In this document: piece by piece, positions 9,533 through 16,547 of the stretch | How positions within the stretch are numbered: position 1 is the stretch's first letter | Layout: each line of letters starts with the position of its first letter | Source of the DNA: an uncultured Eubacteriales bacterium | GTDB lineage: Bacteria; Bacillota; Clostridia; Monoglobales; Monoglobaceae | DNA length: 16,999 bases | Assembly: GCA_900545865.1 (NCBI GenBank) | Contig: URAN01000064.1 | Location: forward strand, 1-16,999 | Direction of reading: 5' to 3' | Notes under the pieces: generated by a model | Database searches by the model: none | The model's input: only the letters and a program-made list of their open reading frames with translations | What the model was told of the DNA's origin: nothing | Translations under genes and position numbers: made by a program

Positions 9533-12500
9533 ATGAAAAGAGCGACAGCGATAATAACGATAGGCTCGATATTGTTTATGAGCTGTTTCGGTTTATTAAA
9601 GACCGAAATATACGGCGTTGAAAATAACAAGCTGTGTGATTTGGTTGAGCTGTATGAAAACGACATTAAATTTAACAATCAAAGCGAGCTTTCGTTCGGT
9701 GATGCGTTTGAGAGCGACTTTAACGATTCTTCATCGCTCGGCACGATTTTTTCGCAGGTCAAAAATGCTGAATCGGTTGAATCGGGGCGCACGGACGGCG
9801 ATAATTGCATCGCCGTGTCCGCCGAGGCCGATTCCTCGGGAATATTAACGAAAAAATTCAGCGAACCGATATTGGACGGTGTTTATCATTTTGAATTTGA
9901 TGTGAAAGTCACGAACCCGAAAGCGTGCTATACCTATATCGATTTTTCGGCGAAAAGCGGCGGAGGATATAACACGTTTTGCATAATGCCTCAAAATGAG
10001 AGAAATGCGGCATTGGGTTTTTTCCATTCAAAAAGATTATGGAGTCAATCGGCATACAATGTTCCGATATATGCGGATAAATGGATGCATATTGATATGA
10101 TGATGGATTTGGATACGGGCGAGATTACATATTATGCCGATAACAAAAAACTTAAACTGTGCAGGTATACCGATTTGGACGAGGCGGAACTCACGGGGTT
10201 TACGATAAGGCGCGAAATCCGCGGAAGTGACAGCGGAGACGCGGTTCGGTTTGATAATATGAAACTCGAAAAAGTATACGGCGACACCGCGGTAAGGCTT
10301 GATTTGTGCGGCATTTCGGTTGATAACAGGCTTATGCTTAACAAAATCCGTGTGGATATTGTGTCGGACAGCCCGGGTAATATATTGTTTAACGATTCGA
10401 GTTTCGGGGCGGTTTTGTATAATCGCTCTGAAACATCGGTTTATGCGGCGGCGCGGATTTTCATATGTGATTCAAACGGAAAAACCGTTTATGATAATTC
10501 AGAGGAGTTGCGAATAGGCGCAAGAGAAAAAACGGCAATCGATATTCCGTTTACGAACCTTAAATACGGAATATATACGGCGGTCATTGAGATGCGATAT
10601 GACAGCGAAACTGTAACCGAAAAATCGGAGTTTTCTTATTGCGTAAACGCTGAGAATGTCCGAAACACAAAACTTGGTATTAATACTCATATGAGCCGAA
10701 CAGCCGATTTCGGCATAAAAAACGGTGATGTTGAAAATATCGGCGAATTAATGTCAAGGGCGGGATTCGGTATAACGCGCGAGTCTCTCGGCGGACAGAA
10801 TTTTTATGTTGATTCGAACGGAATGTACAGCTCTTTCGATGAGGACAGCATAAGAGAAAAGGCGTATGAGGACGCGTCAATCAATCGCGGTATCGGAACG
10901 GTTCAGATTTTGTGCGGTGACGGAAGCGTTCCGTTTAGGGCGTATCCGCCGATAACTGATGCCGAAGTCGAAAATTATGCAAAATATGTGTCGGATATGG
11001 TTCGCCGATATAAAGACAAAGTTAAATGCTGGGAAATATGGAATGAGTATAATTTGACGGCGTTTAATAACAGCCTGCCGCCGAATGCAACGGCAGAGCA
11101 AAAGACGGCTGCGGCGTGTAATTATGCAAAGCTTTTGAGAGCGGCATATAATGCGATAAAAGCTGAGGATTCCGAAAGTACGGTGATAGGATTTGCGGCG
11201 GCAATCGGTCTTGCGGATTCATCGTGGAGCGGATTGGGCTTCATAGACTTGGTTTTGAAACAAGACCCGAGTATTTCGGATTGTTTTGACGCGGTATCGT
11301 ATCATTACTATGCGGCGGCAAACACTTGCGGCGAAACTTCGGGACTTGTCGGCACGCTTGAAAAGCTCCGCGAAATATTGGATTTGAACGGCTGTGAAAA
11401 TAAGCCTGTATGGATAACCGAAACGGGGTTTACAACAGGGAATTATATAAATGAAACATCGTCAATCGGTGTGAGCGAGACTAATCAAGCGAATTATCTG
11501 ATAAAAACTTTATTGTCGGTTGATGCGCATAATCTTGCGGATAAAGTGATGCTTTACGGCTTGGCTGACAAGGGGCGTTCGGGAGTGTACGAAAACGGTT
11601 TCGGAATTGTGCGCGGCACAAAAACGGAAGAAATTCCCTTTGCGGCAAAGCCTGCTTATTTGGCTGTTTCAAATTGGAATCGCCTGTTTGCCGATTCGGA
11701 ATTTTTGAATCTTGCATATGACGAATCGAAAAGATGTTTGGCTTATACTTATAAAAACAGTGACGGAACAAAAACAGCGGCATTTTATGACCGTGACGTA
11801 AAGACCGCCCGTTCAAAGATTTATCTCGGTTGTGATACGGTGACGAAAATTGACCTGTTCGGCAACGAACAAGTCATAAAAGGCAACGGGGGATATTTTG
11901 AAATTGATTTGTCGGACGGCGTGGCATACTTAAAAGGTGATTTTTCGGCGCTTGAATTTTGCGACAGATATACAGGCGGATACAAAACCGTTTTCAGTGA
12001 TGATTTTGAGGATTATACGGGCGGAAACCGCGAATTTTACCGCGGTATAAATACTGCGTCCGCCGTAAATACCGAAAGCGGAACGGCTCTTTGTACAAAT
12101 AACAAAGTCGAATCCGAATCAGCGGTAATAAGAAAGATATACATAAAAGATTGTAAATTCGGCGACACGGACAAAGCAAAGGTAAGCTTTGATTTGTCCA
12201 TGCCTCAAAATCCCGATGAATATTTATCTCAAACATATATACGTTTCAGAAACGATTCTGCGGCGTCGGACGCGGTTACCGCGGAACAAAAAAAGAAAAC
12301 GTGGCTGATGTTTGCGGATATTAATAACGGATATGCGAACACATTTAAGGTGGGCGGCGCATATCTTGACGGAAATTATAACGAAAGGCTTTTGATTCAA
12401 AAAGATACGGTATACAGATTTAATATCGATATTGATTTCGAGTCAAAAAAATACGACATAAGCATAAGTGACGGTACAAATTTAATCTCATCGGCGGTTG

Positions 12501-12937
12501 AAAATATTGAACTTTCGGCGTTTGATTCAATAGAGATAATAACCGTAAAATCGGATGTTGAATATGATATGTCGGTGTGTATTGATAATATAACGGTTCA
12601 AAAATATTTTGAACAAGGCAAGAAATTATGGGAGATTGAATATATCGATGCAAGCGGAAAAAACGTTGAATATATCAATGACGCGGTCGGTGATACGATA
12701 ACGGTTAAAAGCCGAGTGAACTCGGCGGAGCTTTTAAAAAATAACGATTCGGACATAATCGCGGCAGTATATGATAATGGTGTTCTTGTTGAAATTAGGG
12801 TGGTGAAAAATTCCGAATCCGATTCAATCGTCCTGAATCTGCCCGAGGACAAGACGAATGCCGAAATTAAGGTCTTTATGTGGAATTGCCTATCCCCGAT
12901 TGGCTTATACGGATTTTTGAGCAGATATATAACATAA
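9533..12937 (+). CDS. secreted multidomain glycoside hydrolase, clan GH-A (GH39/GH5-like), with C-terminal LamG-like domain
   Basis: Second predicted extracellular hydrolase, 1134 residues. I chose ATG 9533 over the in-frame GTG at 9521 because GGGGTGA (9518-9524) sits 8 bases before it and the protein then starts MKRATAIITIGS, a normal signal sequence. Domains: LamG-like at about 62-245 (RFDNMKLEKV); Ig-like at about 275-375; TIM barrel at about 380-755 with probable acid/base E505 (WEIWNEYN) and nucleophile E630 (WITETGF); a second LamG-like domain at about 820-1025 (SDDFEDYTGG, VCIDNITVQKY); and a short beta-rich tail to the end. The first three domains are in the same order as in the enzyme at 59-3568, and the similarity is visible by eye, so the two are paralogues whose C-termini differ. 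C18 follows FMS in the leader, a poor lipobox, so lipoprotein anchoring is possible but unlikely. It is the last gene of the cluster. Substrate unknown. Confidence 0.85.
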   Translation: MKRATAIITIGSILFMSCFGLLKTEIYGVENNKLCDLVELYENDIKFNNQSELSFGDAFESDFNDSSSLGTIFSQVKNAESVESGRTDGDNCIAVSAEADSSGILTKKFSEPILDGVYHFEFDVKVTNPKACYTYIDFSAKSGGGYNTFCIMPQNERNAALGFFHSKRLWSQSAYNVPIYADKWMHIDMMMDLDTGEITYYADNKKLKLCRYTDLDEAELTGFTIRREIRGSDSGDAVRFDNMKLEKVYGDTAVRLDLCGISVDNRLMLNKIRVDIVSDSPGNILFNDSSFGAVLYNRSETSVYAAARIFICDSNGKTVYDNSEELRIGAREKTAIDIPFTNLKYGIYTAVIEMRYDSETVTEKSEFSYCVNAENVRNTKLGINTHMSRTADFGIKNGDVENIGELMSRAGFGITRESLGGQNFYVDSNGMYSSFDEDSIREKAYEDASINRGIGTVQILCGDGSVPFRAYPPITDAEVENYAKYVSDMVRRYKDKVKCWEIWNEYNLTAFNNSLPPNATAEQKTAAACNYAKLLRAAYNAIKAEDSESTVIGFAAAIGLADSSWSGLGFIDLVLKQDPSISDCFDAVSYHYYAAANTCGETSGLVGTLEKLREILDLNGCENKPVWITETGFTTGNYINETSSIGVSETNQANYLIKTLLSVDAHNLADKVMLYGLADKGRSGVYENGFGIVRGTKTEEIPFAAKPAYLAVSNWNRLFADSEFLNLAYDESKRCLAYTYKNSDGTKTAAFYDRDVKTARSKIYLGCDTVTKIDLFGNEQVIKGNGGYFEIDLSDGVAYLKGDFSALEFCDRYTGGYKTVFSDDFEDYTGGNREFYRGINTASAVNTESGTALCTNNKVESESAVIRKIYIKDCKFGDTDKAKVSFDLSMPQNPDEYLSQTYIRFRNDSAASDAVTAEQKKKTWLMFADINNGYANTFKVGGAYLDGNYNERLLIQKDTVYRFNIDIDFESKKYDISISDGTNLISSAVENIELSAFDSIEIITVKSDVEYDMSVCIDNITVQKYFEQGKKLWEIEYIDASGKNVEYINDAVGDTITVKSRVNSAELLKNNDSDIIAAVYDNGVLVEIRVVKNSESDSIVLNLPEDKTNAEIKVFMWNCLSPIGLYGFLSRYIT

Positions 12938-12990
12938 AAAGTATGAAGGCGTGTACAAAAAAATATGTGCTTTGCCATCATACTTTTTAT
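12934..12990. terminator. bidirectional intrinsic terminator between convergent genes
   Basis: ATAAAAAGTATGA (12934-12946) and TCATACTTTTTAT (12978-12990) form a perfect 13-bp stem, extended by GGC/GCC (12948-12950 with 12974-12976) after one A-A mismatch. T runs follow the stem on both strands, so it can stop the hydrolase cluster arriving on + and the AraC gene arriving on -. The left arm includes the TAA stop of the hydrolase (12935-12937), and the right arm ends one base from the AraC stop (12992-12994). This marks 12937 as the end of the four-gene transcription unit. Confidence 0.85.
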
Positions 12991-12991
12991 C

Positions 12992-13894
12992 TTATGCTTT
13001 TGCGGATGACTTGTATTCGGTCGGCGATTGACCGAATACCCGAGCAAAAACCTTTGAAAAATAGTTTTGGTTATCAAAGCCGAGCATATCCGATACCTCT
13101 TTGATTGACAATTCAGGTTGGTTAAAAATCAGGTCTTTGGCTCTCAAAAGCTTGAATTCGGTTACATATTTCATCGGCGTCATCTGAAGGTTTGTCTTGA
13201 ACTGGCGTGTCAGCTGTTGCTTTGAAATGTTACAGTACGCCGCAAGCTCATCGAGAGTTATTTTTTCGTTATAGTGTTTGCTGATATAATTAACCGCTTT
13301 TTGAAGCTTGTACGGGGTGTCGAGAATACTGTGTCTGTCATCGAGAGAAATAATTTTGTTTAGGGTATAAGCGGACAGAGAACATAGAATTCCGCAAAAG
13401 TTAATCGATGTTTTCAGATTAAAAGTGAACGGATTTTTGCGCCCGTCATCGAATTGATTACCCGAAAAGTATTCCAATGCCGACATATCATCGAGATGCA
13501 TTTGTTCGGTGAGATATATTTTATTGTCATAATAGCGGTTGAGCGAACCACTCATAAGCTCAATATCCAAGGCGTTTTTATGTGCCAAAAGGCGCTTTTG
13601 CAAGACCTCGGCGCGTTCGCGCGAAAAATCGGACGCAAAGCTGAAATGTATATATGCCATTGTGCAAGCCTTACCGTTCGCCGAATATCTTTTATAAGAC
13701 GTTCCGACAGGCAAAAAGAACACATCACCGGTGTACAGATGATAGTTTGAGCTTTCGGTCAGAATATTGCATTCGCCGTTTAATATAAAAATTAAAATAT
13801 TACATTCATCAACGCTTTGCCAGCTTGTCAGGCGAGTTATAAGATAATACTTGCTGACCTTAGGCAAGTCGGATATTTCATAATGGTATATCAT
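12992..13894 (-). CDS. AraC-family transcriptional regulator with N-terminal cupin sensor domain
   Basis: DNA-binding regulator of 300 residues, the usual length for the family. The N-terminal roughly 95 residues fit an AraC-type cupin ligand-binding domain (ILIFILNGECNILTES, YTGDVFFLPVGTSYKRY). The C-terminal roughly 100 residues are the double helix-turn-helix: LDELAAYCNISKQQLTRQFK for the first, and SIKEVSDMLGFDNQNYFSKV followed by FGQSPTEYK for the second. On its strand GGAGGG (13902-13907) lies 7 bases before the ATG. It is convergent with the glycoside hydrolase cluster and shares its terminator. Regulators of this type commonly sense a sugar and activate nearby carbohydrate-use genes, so control of the cluster or of the glycosidase at 16618 is plausible but is inference from position; no binding site can be assigned. 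Confidence 0.93.
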   Translation of the reverse strand: MIYHYEISDLPKVSKYYLITRLTSWQSVDECNILIFILNGECNILTESSNYHLYTGDVFFLPVGTSYKRYSANGKACTMAYIHFSFASDFSRERAEVLQKRLLAHKNALDIELMSGSLNRYYDNKIYLTEQMHLDDMSALEYFSGNQFDDGRKNPFTFNLKTSINFCGILCSLSAYTLNKIISLDDRHSILDTPYKLQKAVNYISKHYNEKITLDELAAYCNISKQQLTRQFKTNLQMTPMKYVTEFKLLRAKDLIFNQPELSIKEVSDMLGFDNQNYFSKVFARVFGQSPTEYKSSAKA

Positions 13895-13978
13895 AATTAA
13901 GCCCTCCGAATACTTATAAAAATCAAGTCTTTGTCAATATATCAAAATCGTTTTTAATTATCCGTATATGATATTTTT

Positions 13979-14007
13979 ATTTTATCATATTTACAGCGCA
14001 ATTGCAA
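13979..14007 (-). promoter_or_regulatory. probable promoter of the AraC-family gene
   Basis: Read on the - strand: TTGCAA (14002-14007), 17-base spacer, TAAAAT (13979-13984), with TG one base before the -10 (extended -10). It lies about 85 bases before the AraC start. An alternative -35/-10 pair is slightly further upstream: TTGACG (14035-14040), 17 bases, TGATAA (14012-14017). Either or both could be used. A 7-bp inverted repeat, TATGATA (13967-13973) and TATCATA (13983-13989), overlaps the -10 and could be an operator, though such AT-rich repeats also arise by chance. Confidence 0.5.
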
Positions 14008-14040
14008 GATATTATCACAAACAAATTCTGTAGTCGTCAA

Positions 14041-14207
14041 ACATATGTTACATCAGCGCCCCAAAATATAGTTTTCCTTAACTTCCATACAACCGCTTGT
14101 TTGAAAATTTGATAAAACGGCTGATGTGAAGATTTTATCTTATTTAGTGTGATTTACTTTGTTGGGTTTGCGGAAAAAGATAAACGCAAGAGGCTTAATG
14201 AATCAAC
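14041..14207. other. intergenic stretch between divergent promoters, no gene seen
   Basis: No coding sequence with a ribosome binding site is visible here. The stretch contains an 8-bp inverted repeat, ACATCAGC (14050-14057) and GCTGATGT (14120-14127), separated by 62 bases, and a smaller one, GATAAAA (14111-14117) and TTTTATC (14133-14139), that brackets the second arm. The two would compete as RNA structures. They could be regulator sites or remnants of older sequence; I can assign no function. Confidence 0.3.
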
Positions 14208-14236
14208 TTGACAGTATATCAATATTATGATATACT
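14208..14236 (+). promoter_or_regulatory. consensus promoter with internal palindromic operator (antitoxin-type)
   Basis: TTGACA (14208-14213), 17-base spacer, TATACT (14231-14236), with TGA giving an extended -10. Between and overlapping these boxes is a perfect palindrome, GTATATCA (14214-14221), 6 bases, TGATATAC (14228-14235). A palindrome placed across the spacer and -10 is the usual arrangement for autorepression by a Phd/YefM-type antitoxin, and the first gene downstream encodes such a protein. Transcription should start near 14243, which rules out an in-frame ATG at 14227 as the antitoxin start. Confidence 0.8.
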
Positions 14237-14277
14237 TGGCATATAATAAAAGAAATAGGTTTTCAGAGGTGCGATAT

Positions 14278-14415
14278 ATGCCGACAATCAGACCAAGTGC
14301 GGATTTAAGAAATAAATACAATGAGATTTCAGAATTTTGCCATGAGTATTCTGAACCAATATTTATAACAAGGAACGGTAAAGGTGACCTTGCGGTTATG
14401 AGTATTGAAGATTAA
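14278..14415 (+). CDS. truncated Phd/YefM-family antitoxin (N-terminal domain only)
   Basis: Short protein of 45 residues starting MPTIRPSADLRNKYNEIS and containing EPIFITRNGKGDLAVMSIED, the characteristic Phd/YefM N-terminal dimerisation and DNA-binding domain. Full-length members run to about 80-95 residues, continuing with a C-terminal helix that wraps the toxin; here TAA follows directly after the conserved MSIED, so the toxin-neutralising part is missing. ATG 14278 is chosen because AGAGGTG lies a few bases upstream and the longer in-frame start (14227) precedes the predicted transcription start. No RelE/YoeB/Doc-type toxin follows: the next gene is MmcQ-like. It may be a decaying gene, or it may survive as a small repressor of its own palindromic promoter. 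Confidence 0.75.
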   Translation: MPTIRPSADLRNKYNEISEFCHEYSEPIFITRNGKGDLAVMSIED

Positions 14416-14480
14416 ATTTAACCTCAGAATTATTTGGCTAAAGAGATGTAAAACAGATGGTAATAATAGGCGGTGATATT

Positions 14481-14831
14481 ATGAAAACAAGAAAAGATGT
14501 GATAGATTATTGCTTGACCCTTAAAAATGTTTATGAGGATTATCCGTTTCACGATTTCAACTGGACGGTAATGCGCCATATGGATAATAAAAAGATGTTT
14601 GCCGCAATTTATGAGCATATGGGCTGTATTTGGATAAATGTTAAGTGTGATCCAAACCTTACATATATGTGGAGAGACGCTTTTAGGTCGGTTGTTCCGG
14701 CATATCATATGAACAAGTACCATTGGAATTCGATTATGCTTGACGGAACGGTGCCGGATGCTGACATAAAAAATATGATTGAAGACAGCTTTGATTTGAC
14801 AAAACCGAAAGAAAGAGCTAAACGACAATAA
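14481..14831 (+). CDS. MmcQ/YjbR family protein (DUF419)
   Basis: Cytoplasmic protein of 116 residues, full length for the family. Recognisable family features are VYEDYPFHDFNWTVMRH near the N-terminus, CIWINVKCDP in the middle and AYHMNKYHWNSIMLDG before the C-terminal acidic helix. The fold is a double-wing, CyaY-like one often labelled DNA-binding, but no reaction or target is established for most members. ATG 14481 is preferred over ATG 14457 because GGCGGTGA lies at the right distance upstream and the family begins with a charged residue run like MKTRKDVIDYC. It has no evident promoter of its own in the 65 bases after the truncated antitoxin and probably shares the promoter at 14208. Confidence 0.88.
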   Translation: MKTRKDVIDYCLTLKNVYEDYPFHDFNWTVMRHMDNKKMFAAIYEHMGCIWINVKCDPNLTYMWRDAFRSVVPAYHMNKYHWNSIMLDGTVPDADIKNMIEDSFDLTKPKERAKRQ

Positions 14832-14894
14832 CAGAATTGATGTCGATTGAGGGTTTGTTTTATTAAGGAATTGGGTATATTGAATTTTAATTTC

Positions 14895-14949
14895 TTGACA
14901 AAACCGTATAGTGTATTATAATTGTAATATATCTAAATATACTATACGG
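14895..14949 (+). promoter_or_regulatory. consensus promoter overlapped by a long palindrome, upstream of the ATPase gene
   Basis: TTGACA (14895-14900), 16-base spacer, TATAAT (14917-14922). CCGTATAGTGTATT (14904-14917) pairs with AATATACTATACGG (14936-14949) as a 14-bp inverted repeat with one G-T pair, flanking an 18-base centre. The left arm fills the spacer and the right arm runs into the GGAGG ribosome binding site (14948-14952). With transcription expected near 14929, the left arm would not be in the mRNA, so this is better read as a DNA operator than an RNA hairpin. Tight repression by a dimeric regulator is the likely function; the regulator is unknown. Confidence 0.75.
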
Positions 14950-14959
14950 AGGCGAGCGT

Positions 14960-16357
14960 ATGTTTATAGGAAGAGAGAACGAGCTTTCCAAATTGAATCG
15001 AATGTATAAAAGTGATAAATTTGAAATGGCTATTATATACGGACGCAGACGTGTCGGCAAAACCACCTTAATTAACGAATTCTGCAAAGATAAAGATACG
15101 GTATTCTTTCCTGCGATAGAGAGTAATGCTGAGCAAAATCTTGAAATATTGTCAGGTGCAATTTCGTACCTTCAAAATGGTGAATCAAATGCAGAATTCA
15201 AATATAAAAGCTTTGCCGATGCGTTTTCAAGACTTGAAGAGTTATCACAAAATAAAAGAATAATTTTTGTTATTGACGAATATCCGTATCTTGCAAAAGC
15301 GGATAAAAGTATATCATCTGTCTTGCAGGGATATATAGACCATAATTTTAAGAAAACAAAATTATTTGTGATTTTGTGCGGCTCATCAATGAGCTTTATG
15401 GAAAAGCAGGTACTTGGTTATCAAAGTCCGCTTTACGGAAGAAGAACGGCACAATTTAAGATTGAACCGTTCGACTATTATGATACAGGCAAGTGGTTTC
15501 CGAATTACACAAATGAAGAAAAAGCAATTATGTACGGAATAACCGGCGGTGTTCCTTTATATCTTGAAGAGTTTTCGCCGAACCTGACAATTAAGGAAAA
15601 TTTGCTTGATAATTTATTTGATAAGAATGCAATGCTGTATGAAGAACCGTCAAATCTTTTGAAACAGGAACTTAGAGAACCTGCAACGTATAATGCGATT
15701 ATTTCAGCTATTGCATCGGGAAAAAGCAAGCTTTCCGAGATAGCGTCAACAGTCGGTGTTGAAAATGGTCTTTGCACAAAATATATTGCAAATCTAAACT
15801 CACTGGGTATTGTAAAAAAAGAAATTCCCGTAACCGAACCGAAATCGAAAAGGTCGATTTATCAGCTTGAAGATAATTTTTTCAGGTTTTGGTTTACATT
15901 TGTTGCCAAAAACACAGCGGCAATTGTTTCGGGAAGAATCGAGCAATCTTATGATGAGGTTGTTGCCAAACGATTGTCTGATTATATGGGAATCATATTT
16001 GAAGAAATGTGCAGAGATTACATTTTGTATTATGACAACTTGCTGCCGTTTAATATGTCGGAAATCGGGCAATGGTGGGGCGGCAATCCAAAAACCAAGA
16101 AACAGGCGCAGATAGATGTTGTCGTAACTTCGGCAGACGGAAATGAAGGCATTATAGGCTCGTGTAAATTCAAAAATGATAAAATCGGTTCGGATGAACT
16201 TTTGCTTATGCAGGAGTATGCCGAGGCTATGGGGTACTTTGATGAAAAATACTTTTATTTTTTCTCAAAGTCAGGATTTACCGACGATATGCTTAAAAAC
16301 AAAAACAATCATACACGTTTTATTACTTTAAAAGATATGTATTGCATAGGTGAATAA
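14960..16357 (+). CDS. AAA-type ATPase of the archaeal-ATPase/DUF234 family
   Basis: Cytoplasmic ATP-binding protein of 465 residues, full length for this family (Pfam ATPase_2 followed by DUF234). Walker A is GRRRVGKTT (residues 28-36) and Walker B is IIFVIDEYPYL with D106 and E107. A winged-helix-like segment follows the ATPase core at about 240-295 (KLSEIASTVGVENGLCTKYI). The C-terminal part resembles the DUF234 PD-(D/E)XK-like domain: QIDVVV supplies D386, but the position where relatives usually show E-C-K reads S401-C402-K403 (IIGSCKFKN), so nuclease chemistry may be lost. GGAGG (14948-14952) lies 7 bases before ATG. Such ATPases occur widely in archaea and anaerobic bacteria, often as isolated, mobile-looking genes; their role is unproven, with DNA transactions or defence suspected. 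It has its own promoter and palindrome. Confidence 0.9.
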   Translation: MFIGRENELSKLNRMYKSDKFEMAIIYGRRRVGKTTLINEFCKDKDTVFFPAIESNAEQNLEILSGAISYLQNGESNAEFKYKSFADAFSRLEELSQNKRIIFVIDEYPYLAKADKSISSVLQGYIDHNFKKTKLFVILCGSSMSFMEKQVLGYQSPLYGRRTAQFKIEPFDYYDTGKWFPNYTNEEKAIMYGITGGVPLYLEEFSPNLTIKENLLDNLFDKNAMLYEEPSNLLKQELREPATYNAIISAIASGKSKLSEIASTVGVENGLCTKYIANLNSLGIVKKEIPVTEPKSKRSIYQLEDNFFRFWFTFVAKNTAAIVSGRIEQSYDEVVAKRLSDYMGIIFEEMCRDYILYYDNLLPFNMSEIGQWWGGNPKTKKQAQIDVVVTSADGNEGIIGSCKFKNDKIGSDELLLMQEYAEAMGYFDEKYFYFFSKSGFTDDMLKNKNNHTRFITLKDMYCIGE

Positions 16358-16398
16358 AGTAATGGCTCTTTGCGAAAATCCGGGAATTTTAAATCTCC

Positions 16399-16422
16399 TG
16401 CGGCAAAATAAAAATTGCCGCA
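16399..16422 (+). repeat. GC-rich inverted repeat after the ATPase gene
   Basis: TGCGGCAA (16399-16406) and TTGCCGCA (16415-16422) make a perfect 8-bp stem with an 8-base A-rich loop, 41 bases after the ATPase stop. No T run follows on the + strand, so it is a poor intrinsic terminator, although it could protect the 3' end of the ATPase mRNA. Confidence 0.55.
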
Positions 16423-16464
16423 TGGATATATAAGGATAATAAACAGTAAAACGCAGCAGGTGCA

Positions 16465-16493
16465 AGCATAGGAATTTAGTTTATTCCTATGCT
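16465..16493 (+). repeat. 11-bp perfect inverted repeat
   Basis: AGCATAGGAAT (16465-16475) and ATTCCTATGCT (16483-16493) form a perfect 11-bp stem with a 7-base loop. No T run follows on either strand. It lies upstream of the promoter at 16548, so it cannot be in that leader; it is either a 3' structure of the ATPase transcript or a DNA site. Confidence 0.55.
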
Positions 16494-16497
16494 ATCA

Positions 16498-16543
16498 TAC
16501 GAAATGCCTACGATTTTATTTACGAAAAAGTTTCGTAAATAAA
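16498..16543 (+). promoter_or_regulatory. probable operator array: phased TACGAWW repeats ending in a 13-bp palindrome
   Basis: TACGAAA (16498-16504), TACGATT (16509-16515) and TACGAAA (16521-16527) recur at 11 and 12 bases, about one helical turn, and an inverted copy TTTCGTA follows at 16531-16537. The last two copies lie in a perfect 13-bp inverted repeat, TTTATTTACGAAA (16515-16527) and TTTCGTAAATAAA (16531-16543). The block ends 4 bases before the -35 box of the next promoter, the place expected for an activator site. An AraC-type or similar regulator could bind here; which one is unknown. Confidence 0.6.
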
Positions 16544-16547
16544 GCTA

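Noticed and set aside
14227..14277. In-frame N-terminal extension of the antitoxin from ATG 14227
   Set aside because: It overlaps the promoter -10 box, lies before the expected transcription start, and lacks a ribosome binding site; family similarity begins at MPTIRPS (14278).
14457..14480. ATG 14457 as start of the MmcQ-like protein
   Set aside because: It has no ribosome binding site; ATG 14481 has GGCGGTGA upstream and matches the family N-terminus.
14430..14828. 132-codon open frame on the - strand
   Set aside because: It is antisense to the recognisable MmcQ/YjbR gene and has no family features or ribosome binding site.
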